64,000 nucleotides of DNA from the NCBI GenBank assembly GCA_032164295.1, contig JAJHTX010000003.1, positions 682,001 to 746,000 on the forward strand, written 5' to 3'. The notes under the pieces were generated by a model. The model had not been told where the DNA came from, made no database searches, and was given only the letters and a program-made list of their open reading frames with translations. The first letter of the stretch is position 1. Each line of letters starts with the position of its first letter. The DNA comes from Inonotus obliquus (lineage: Eukaryota; Basidiomycota; Agaricomycetes; Hymenochaetales; Hymenochaetaceae). The translations under genes were made by a program, and so were the position numbers. Below, piece after piece: positions 56,516 to 64,000 of the stretch.

Positions 56516-57247
56516 AAGACAGGATTGGGTAAACACCCTCAGCCATGTCAAAGAAGATGACGTGTCTGAAGAAGAAGAGGTGTTTGACCAACAGGAGGAT
56601 TTTGCGGTGTCCAAGCAGTGATTGCAGCACTGACTGGGATAAGTTTGGGCTTGATTTATTTAATGGGCACTTTTTCTCGAACGGGCACTTGTAGGATACA
56701 AAATAGCATAGAAAAACCACCCTAAAAACAACCAAAAACTCCAAAAACCAAAAAAACCTTATCTAGTGTAGATAGTGATGACGACTCAGATTATTGTAAC
56801 AAATGCAGACAGTCAGACTTATGCCCCTGTGTAGAAGAATACTATGGATCTGGTCTGGACCCTGAATGTAACAAAGTTTCTTTTAACCCTTCTTCTTATT
56901 CTTTTTCTTCTCTTTCTTCAAGCCGAAAGCCCAAACCGAAAACCGCGAAAAATGAATCCTGCCGGAAGGGTCCCACTCAATGCAATAGAGATTCGTTACC
57001 TAAGCCACACACAGCCCCTTGGGTAGTGAGATGAATCAGAGAAGATTCATTGAGCGAGGCCCAGATGGTCCTAAAGCTGTAGATGCGCAAACAGAGGCAC
57101 AGTGAAATAAGCGAAGGACTGGTACAGAACCTTCGGAAACTAAGCCCTGTGGAAGCTGAAGCAGCAGTGCAGCAGTTAGCTGCATCTAAACAATTTGTTT
57201 GAGGCAGTCAGGGGCAGCAACTTACAGTCCCTGTAATGCTTTGAACT
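56516..57247 (+). pseudogene. Degenerate Gag-Pol junction
   Basis: Continuation of Gag in a shifted frame (ERQDWVNTLSHVKEDDVSE to FAVSKQ), then an A-rich stretch, then a Ser/Pro-rich linker in pieces (SDYCNKCRQSDLCPCVEEYY, SSRKPKPKTAKNESCRKG) with stops. No intact frame bridges Gag and protease. Confidence 0.6.
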
Positions 57248-59092
57248 ATGGACAATAGAATCCAGGTTCGAACATCAGCCCTATTAGACAGTGGTTGTAC
57301 CGGCTCCTGCATAAGCCAAGCATTCGTTAAGGAACACAGAATTGAGACGCAAAAGACACCCTTACCGATTCCTGTTTACAATGCTGATGGAACACTGAAC
57401 AAGTCAGGCACAATCATTAGTTTTGTCAGGATGCGTATGACTGTTAAAGACCATTCGAAGCTCGTCGATTTTGCAGTCACTGATCTAGGCAAGACCAATG
57501 TCTTTATTGGATATGAATGGTTAAAGTTACATAACCCCAGCATTGACTGGCAGAATCAGTCGATCACTTTTGATCGCTGTCCTGAAAGCTGCAGGTATAT
57601 CCATCACCAGAAAGACATTGATAAGGATGACAATGAAGAACCGTTGCCGACCGAGAAACTGGAAGAAACGGACAGGATATTCTTCACATGGTACTACGAA
57701 ACTCGTCAAGTTGATTCTGCTACTATGAACTCGCCCTTTGTTAAGGAATTTGAAGACGTGTTTAGTGCAGAGGAATTCGATCAACTGCTGGAATGACGCT
57801 CATGGGATCACGCGATCGAGCTTACACCAGGATTCAAACCCACCGATTGCAAAATCTACCCACTAACACGGATTGAGCAACTGGCACTAGATGAGTTTCT
57901 TGAAGAAAATCTCCGTAACGGCTGCATTCGCCCCTTGAAATCCCCCATGGCATCCCCTTTCTTCTTTATCAAGAAAAAGGATAGAAAGCTGAGACCTGTT
58001 CAAGACTATCGGAAGTTAAACGAAGCCACAGTCAAAAACAAATACCCACTTCCACTAATACAGGAACTCATAGATGCTACACGTCATGCCAAACATTTCA
58101 CCAAACTTGACGTACGTTGGGGATACAACAACATACACATCAAAGAGGGAGATGAATGGAAGGCTGCTTTCAGGACCAATCGAGGACTATTTGAACCTAC
58201 GGTAATGTTCTTTGGACTTACGAACTCGCCTGCTACTTTCTAAGGATTCATGAACGAGATCTTCTGAGACTTAGTCAAAGAAGGAAATGTTGTCATATAC
58301 TTAGATGACATTCTTATATTTGTGGAAGACCAAGACCATCATGACACCTTAGTGCGGAAGGTCCTTCAGGTATTGAGACAACACAAACTCTATCTACGAT
58401 ATGAGAAGTGTTCGTTTTCCCAACCAACCATAGAATACCTGGGACACATCATTGGAAATGGTGAAGTACGCATGGATCCTCGTAAGGTAGCTGCGGTACA
58501 AGAATGGCCAAGACCGATGAACAAGAAGGAATTACAACAGTTTATCGGCTTCGTCAACTACTACTGCAGGTTCATCAAAGGCTTTAGTGGAATTGCAAAG
58601 CCACTGCATGTCCTCACTGGCAATGCGGATTGAAAATGGAGTGAAGAGGAACAAGAAGCATTCAACCAACTGAGACGGGCCATTACAGAAGAACCAGTAC
58701 TAGCAGTTCCTACTGATGAAGGCCAGTTTCGTGTCGAAGCAGACTCGTCCAACTTTGCAAATGGAGTGGTGCTTTCTCAACTAATTGACGGAAAATGGCG
58801 GCCTATTGCATATCGATCTCAAGCACTATCCTCAACGGAACACAATTATGAGATCTATGACCGAGAGTTGCTGGCAATCATGGAGGCACTTCGGGAATGG
58901 CGCCAATACCTTTTGGGAGCTCGACATACCTTTGAAATCTGGACAGATCACCTTAACCTCCAGTACTTCAAAAAGCCCCACAAGCTCAATTATCGTCAAG
59001 TCCGCTGGCTCACTGAACTCGCAGAATACGACTTCATCCTCATTCACAAACCTGGTCAAGAAATGACAAAGGCAGACCTCCTCTCGAGATGA
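57248..59092 (+). pseudogene. Pol: protease, reverse transcriptase, RNase H
   Basis: Protease with ALLDSGCTGSCIS at the start; RT with [50 protein letters not shown] and the catalytic VIYLDDILIF, then the thumb with EYLGHIIGNGEVRMDPRKV; RNase H with QFRVEADSSNFANGVVLSQ, YEIYDRELLAIMEAL and WTDHLNLQYF. The frame is constant but interrupted by TGA after QLLE, TAA after SPATF, TGA after NEIF and TGA after TGNAD, with another TGA at the end (LLSR). Domain motifs are otherwise well kept, so the element died fairly recently. Confidence 0.85.
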
Positions 59093-60697
59093 GCAGGACA
59101 TGAGAGGGGGGAGAACGACAACACCGACCTTGTTTTGTTAAAACCTGAGTGGTTTGTTAATGAACTAGAAACAGCCATCAGTATGGACGATATCGAATTG
59201 TTACAAAGGATCAAGTGGGCCAGCAAGAATCAAGACCGTCAAGTAGAGAAGGCACTACAGAGCGAAGAGAAGGACTGGACCAAAGATGAGACAGGCATAG
59301 TGACATGGCAAGATCGCATCTACATCCTCAAGGACAGACAGTTGCATGAAGACATCATACGCCAGCACCATGATTCCCCACTAGCAGGGCATCTAGGGAG
59401 ATACAAAACCCAGGAATTAATCACATGAAACTACTGGTGGCCAGGAATCCAACGTGATGTCCGAGAATACACAACAGGATGCGACACCTGTCAAAGGATG
59501 AAACCTCGTCGAGTCAAACCGGCAGCACCACTGGTACCAAACGAAATACCAACGGAACCATGGAAGGTGATCTCTATAGACCTAATTGGAGAGTTACCCG
59601 AATCGCAAGGATACAACGCCATCTGTGTAATCGTCGATAGATTTAGCAAACAAGTCCATGCTATACCGACAACCACAGAAGTAACTTCGGAAGGTATTGC
59701 CCGAACACTACGCGATCATGTATTCAAACTCCATGATATCCCTGAAAAGGTTATCAGCGACCGGGGTCCTCAGTTCGTGTCTAGCTTCATGAAGGACCTC
59801 TATAAGCTCCTAGGAATAACAGGCAACCCGTCCATGGCTTATCACCCTCAGACGGATGGACAGACAGAGAGGATTAACCAAGAAATTGAACAATACCTTC
59901 GCATCTTTGTCAACCATCGTCAGACGGACTGGGCAGATTGGTTAGCCCTGGCTGAATTCAGTTACAACGACCGAGAACAATCATTCATGGGCATGTCACC
60001 ATTCTTTGTTAATCACGGCAGACACCCCAACAAAAGCACACACCCTAGACGAGAAGTAGCAAATGAATCAGCCGACCAATTTGCAAAGAGAATGGAGCGA
60101 ATAAGGACGGAAACAGAGGCGGTGTTGAAGAAGGCAGCAGCTACCATGAAGAGGTTCTACGACCGAAGCAAGGGACAGTCCATCGAGTATCAACCAGAAG
60201 ATCAGGTTATGCTCGAAAATACCAATCTAACTCCTCTACGTCCCATGAAGAAGCTGTCAGAAAAACGCTATGGGCCCTTCAAGGTTGTCAAGAAAGTGGG
60301 AGCATCAGCTTACGAACTACAAATACCTCGGACTTGGAAAGGACAAATACACCCTGTCTTCAATGAAGTGTTGCTCTCGCCTTACCATAAACTGAAGTAC
60401 TCAAGACAACAGCAAGAACCGCCGCCTCCACCGGAGATAGTTGAAGGAACCACCGAATACGAAGTGGAACAAGTAGTCAATGTCAAGGTGCAGCAAGATA
60501 AGTGGAAGTTTTTAGTGCATTGGAAAGGCTATCCTGCAGAACAGTGTACGTGGGAACCAGTTGAAAACCTGATGCATGCGAAAGAGGCCATTCGCGATTT
60601 CTATACCCACAATCCTGGTGCACCCCGACCTCTTAATACCGCTATATTCAACTCTCTCCGTTTCCGACCTCTCTTCCAGTTCACTGAACCATCCTGA
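59093..60697 (+). pseudogene. Pol: integrase and chromodomain
   Basis: Integrase with the HHCC finger (H...HHDSPLAGHLGRYKT and CDTCQRMK) split by a TGA after QELIT. The catalytic core has ISIDLIGELPE, VISDRGPQFVSSF and HPQTDGQTERINQEIEQYLR (D, D, E all present). The C-terminal chromodomain reads YEVEQVVNVKVQQ, WKFLVHWKGYPAEQCTWEP, expected to guide insertion to methylated chromatin. The open segment 59498-60697 is intact for 399 codons; only the finger is broken. Confidence 0.87.
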
Positions 60698-60732
60698 AGC
60701 AATCGAGACGATTGCCTTAAACGGGGGGGTGA

Positions 60733-61123
60733 TGTCATGAACACTTTTATTTCTTTTTCTTTTATCTCCCTCTTTACTTACATCATCATATCCTTTACTA
60801 ATCATGCTTACTACGGCCCTATTACTAATAACCCTCCATTACTAATTCATTTCTATCATCTGACCTTAGTCTGTTCCGGAAGATTCCGGGGACCTTCTAT
60901 GACGTTCTATCTCATTTCACGACTTGTATATAGATGGTAGATAGTTCATGCGCTCTCAGGGTATAAGTAGGAGGCACGTTCACCTGTATTCCCCAGTTTC
61001 GACCTTGTCAATACACCGGCTAGTGTCGTTCAAGCTTACTCTCCCCTCTCCCCTCTACTCTCTCTAATCAAGTTAGTGTAGCCTGGCCCTCTATTGTGTG
61101 CTGGCCTAAGTGCGTCGCTGACA
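60733..61123 (+). repeat. 3' LTR of the chromovirus
   Basis: 391 bp, TGTCATGAAC...GTCGCTGACA, uninterrupted, preceded by a G-rich polypurine tract. Confidence 0.9.
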
Positions 61124-61692
61124 CAATTCGACATGCTCTCATGACATGGATCGGACGTCTCCCTCTCTGGTATTCATTCCGGATGGTTGGACTATGCATG
61201 CCGGTTCTTTTGAGAAGCTCAGGGTCAGTATCTGTTAAGGTTTTCGGGTCCGGTACCACCAGGAACATGTTGGTATCAATCAGCAGGGGCTCAAATCTCT
61301 TGTCCTGAGGACTTTTCATCCAGGGGTACTATATGCTGCGTTTTCATTGGTATCTTGTCCTACCTAACCCTTTCTTGTTGTCCCCCTGACGGCTCTACTG
61401 TATTCATTCTTCTTATGACATTTTTCTTCACACTTTTCTTTGTTTTGATCTTCCCTTTTACTTTCTCCTTTGGGACTTATGAGCTAACTACAGAACAGTA
61501 GTATAAATATCTCCTCCTGTATGTAGTAGCTCTTCAGGTAATCTTAGGAGCTAGCCTCTAGCATGAGGGCTCGGGTTCTCTCACCCCCTTCTCAGTTCTG
61601 TCTCAGTCTCATCTCGAGTTCTGTTCCAGTCCCATCCCAGTTCTGTCTCAAGTGAACCTCAGGAGTTAGCCTCCCATGCGAGAGCTCAGGTT
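61124..61692. other. Spacer between the retrotransposon and the right-edge repeat
   Basis: No gene. About 61535-61690 has near-duplicate blocks ggagctagcctctagcatgag and ggagttagcctcccatgcgag flanking several cagttctgtctca motifs, a short local repeat cluster. Confidence 0.4.
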
Positions 61693-62811
61693 TGTTAGGA
61701 CCAGTGTGGATCGGATCAGCAGATCGGCATTGATCAACTGATCAGCATGATCGATACACCAGAACAAGTCCACTCACTCCAACAATATTCACAATCCGTC
61801 TTAATTGAGAAGTGCGAGGCAGTGCTTTAGTGTAGAGTAGCAACAGTACTTAGTCAGGGTCAAGGGACCGGCCGGACACTAGTACCGATGATAAGAGTGG
61901 TAGCAAAGAAGAGAAGCTTTGTGGGGCTTCTTGTATTCACTAGTACAGACTTCTGACGTTAGTACAGAAGAATTTTGCTGAGGGATATAGCCACCCTCGC
62001 TTGGCCTATTTATACCCGAAGCTTCTATCTATTGAGTTACCTGGGCTTCCTCGGGCATAGCCTCCTGGTCTTTCCGAGCACAGCCCCTATCTTATCCGAC
62101 ACCCCGCAATCTCCAATTAGGTGACAATGCACCTCCGATCTTCCCCTGCAATCTTCCAGATCCTTCGATATGACTTCACACCTGGTCAGTGCACAGCAAT
62201 CACGCCATCACTGGCCAATCCTGTGGCTGTGCAGAGCTCCGTGCCTTCTGTACTGCTACGTTGGTCTTTCTTGAATGTTCCTTATGATGTTATGCACAGC
62301 AACTCGAACAGTCTGCCATGTCTTCATCCTCTGCAGGTGTTGCTGGGCCGTTTGGCTGTCTCGGTTGACTCGGGCTTCCTCCCTCGATAGGATTAGCTCG
62401 ATTATCAATCACCGGAGCGGTAGGCCTGTATGGTTCTGCCTGTACTATGGCAGGTAACCCAGTCCACCAGATCGTTGCTCGGCGATATCCGTCAGGTATC
62501 TGTATCTCCGTCCCTTGCACCTGATTGCTGCCGATTCCTTCCATTACGAAGGTTAAGATTGCCCCGTTGATCCATTCCCTCAGATGAGAGATTTCCAATG
62601 CTATCATTCTTGGTAGTTCATTCTGCACTGATTTCCATTGTGCCTCTATGTTGCCAAATAGACTATTGCGTAGTGCTTGATGTTCTCTTGTAGCTTCTGC
62701 ATGTACTGGCCAGTTGAGTTGTATTGCCACTCGTCTGCATAGTTGGGAATGTATCGATCTTCTTGTCCATGCAATTACACCTGCATTTGCAATGTAGTGC
62801 AACCCCCTTCC
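61693..62811 (-). repeat. LTR-plus-internal unit, copy 1 (1119 bp)
   Basis: Starts tgttaggaccagtg and ends cccccttcct, directly followed by copy 2. 61693-62127 has LTR features: tgttag...gtgaca ends, so the minus strand reads TGTCAC...CTAACA, with a purine-rich tract beside it on that strand. 62128-62811 is internal sequence whose minus strand is open from the copy junction to a stop at 62290 (core TGRGLHYIANAGVIAWTRRS, end DEDMADCSSCCA). The protein is not recognised. Confidence 0.6.
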
Positions 62812-63924
62812 TGTTAGGACCAGTGCGGATCGGATCAGCAGACCGGCATTGATCGACTGATCAACACGATCGACGCACCAGAACAAGTCCACTCACTCCT
62901 GCAATATTCGCAGTCCGTCTTGATAAGCGATGGGAAGTGCGAGGCGGTGCTTTGTAGAGCAGAGTAGCAACAGTACTTAGTCAGGGTCAAGGGACCGGCC
63001 GGACACTAGTACCGAGGATAAGAGTGGTAGCGAAAAAGAGAAGCTTTGTGGGGCTTCTTTGTATTCACTAGTACAGAAGAATTTTGCTGAGGGATATAGC
63101 CACCCTCGCTTGGCCTATTTATACCCGAAGCTTCTATCTATTGAGTTACCTGGGCTTCCTCGGGCACAGCCTCCTGGTCTTTCCGAGCACAGCCCCTATC
63201 TTGTCCGACACCCCGCAATCTCCAATTGGGTGACAATGCACCTCCGATCTTCCCCTGCAATCTTCCAGATCCTTCGATATGACTTCACACCTGGTCAGTG
63301 CACAGCAATCACACCATCACTGGCCAATCCTGTGGCTGTGCAGAGCTCCATGCCTTCTGTACTGCTACGTTGGTCTTTCTTGAATGTTCCTTATGATGTC
63401 ATGCACAGCAACTCGAACAGTCTGCCATGTCTTCATCCTCTGCAGGTGCTGCTGGGCCGTTTGGCTGTCTCGGTTGACTCGGGCTTCCTCCCTCGATAGG
63501 ATTAGCTCGATTATCAATCACCGGAGCGGCAGGCCTGTATGGTTCTGCCTGTACCATGGCAGGTAACCCCGTCCGCCAGATCGTCGCTCGGCGATATCGG
63601 TCGGGTATCCGTATCTCCGTTCCTTGCACCTGATCGCCACTGATCCCTTCCATGACGAAGGTTAAGATCACCCCGTTGATCCGTTCCCTCGGTTGAGAGA
63701 TTTCCAATGCTATCATCCCCGGTAGTTGATTCTGCTCCGATTTCCATCGTGCCACTATGTTGCCAAATAGATTATTGTGTAGTGCTTGATGTTCTCTTGT
63801 AGCTTCCGCATGTATTGGCCAGTCGAGTTGTATTGCCACTCGTCGGCATAGTTGGGAATGTATCGATCTTCTTGTCCATGCAATTACACCTGCATTCGCA
63901 ATGTAGTGTAACCCCCTTCCTGTC
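62812..63924 (-). repeat. LTR-plus-internal unit, copy 2
   Basis: Direct repeat of copy 1, clearly homologous throughout with scattered substitutions and small indels. LTR-like part 62812-63235, internal part 63236-63924. At about 63925 the repeat 1/repeat 2 similarity ends (cctgtccaaacc in place of cctgttaggacc). Confidence 0.6.
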
Positions 63925-63971
63925 CAAACCGTAACTTCGTGCAAGTATGCATTTAGTGTAGGTGTGAACAA
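63399..63971 (-). CDS. Unknown retroelement-associated ORF (copy 2)
   Basis: 190-codon minus-strand frame that extends across the upstream edge of the repeat into unique sequence (MFTPTLNAYLHEVTVW before TGRGLHYIANAG), so this is the less truncated of the two copies. Charged, with helical segments (EATREHQALHNNLFGNIVARW) and an acidic Cys-containing end. It may be the 3' part of a longer retroelement gene that continues beyond the window, or Gag-like. No motif allows assignment. Confidence 0.4.
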   Translation of the reverse strand: MFTPTLNAYLHEVTVWTGRGLHYIANAGVIAWTRRSIHSQLCRRVAIQLDWPIHAEATREHQALHNNLFGNIVARWKSEQNQLPGMIALEISQPRERINGVILTFVMEGISGDQVQGTEIRIPDRYRRATIWRTGLPAMVQAEPYRPAAPVIDNRANPIEGGSPSQPRQPNGPAAPAEDEDMADCSSCCA

Positions 63972-64000
63972 TGGTTGAGTTGTTTCTGCAACCGTAGACC

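Larger units (their letters stand above)
53867..61123 (+). mobile_element. Ty3/gypsy chromovirus LTR retrotransposon
   Basis: LTR - self-priming site - gag - protease - RT - RNase H - integrase - chromodomain - polypurine tract (aacggggggg, about 60720-60729) - LTR. The order and C-terminal chromodomain identify a chromovirus of the fungal Tf1/sushi side. The element is inactive: stop codons cut pol and a frameshift follows gag. The flanks tccat and caatt do not form a target duplication. Confidence 0.9.

Noticed and set aside
57248..57796. The aspartic protease frame as a stand-alone cellular protease
   Set aside because: It continues in the same frame into RT after one TGA and sits between the LTRs, so it belongs to the retrotransposon.

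Overview
The window looks like nuclear DNA of a filamentous basidiomycete, most likely an agaricomycete. Genes are cut by many 45-65 nt GT-AG introns with CT(A/G)A(C/T)-type branch points. The families seen (fungal APC permease, MFS sugar transporter, Argonaute, F-box protein, Zn2Cys6 protein, tandem DUF6534-type membrane proteins, chromodomain Ty3/gypsy and hAT elements) fit that group. I cannot name a species. No rRNA, tRNA, CRISPR or bacterial-style operon was seen.

Layout. (1) 1-10.5 kb holds ordinary genes: the 3' part of an amino-acid/GABA-type permease, a full-length Argonaute lacking two slicer aspartates, an MFS sugar transporter, and a calcineurin-like phosphoesterase with an apparent frameshift. 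(2) 10.4-15.2 kb holds a divergent pair of unknown genes, an inverted, stop-interrupted paralogue of one of them, a small ORF and an alpha/beta-hydrolase relic. (3) 15.6-44.3 kb is a tandem array of six DUF6534-type 7TM genes plus one remnant reduced to its last exon. The genes are separated by intergenic units carrying fragments of the small gene from region 2, antisense WD40 fragments and hAT termini. Two hAT-like elements with 8-bp target duplications, an intact-looking F-box gene and a broken WD40 gene lie inside or between units. (4) 44.3-51 kb holds single-copy genes: an AlkB-like zinc-finger protein, a Zn2Cys6 protein head to head with a complete TGS1 cap hypermethylase, and a Ser-rich disordered protein with an RG-rich tail. 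(5) 52-64 kb is transposon territory: a Ulp1-type protease gene, a chromovirus with 391-bp LTRs and a solo LTR nested in its 5' LTR, and a tandemly duplicated 1.1-kb LTR-plus-internal unit at the right edge.

Most notable points. The Argonaute keeps its full length, spliceable introns and C-terminus, but has Ser and Gly in place of two catalytic Asp and has lost part of the 5'-phosphate pocket. The DUF6534 array shows birth and death of genes in detail: a 12-nt microexon kept in all six copies, one copy with three disabling changes, one copy deleted down to its last exon, and hAT ends amplified along with the genes. The chromovirus shows Tf1/sushi-style self-priming complementarity, and its pol stops all fit C-to-T changes, mostly CGA to TGA.

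Intron boundaries were placed by eye from splice signals and frame continuity; several spliced products add up to exact multiples of three. Family assignments come from recognised motifs and were not searched against a database.
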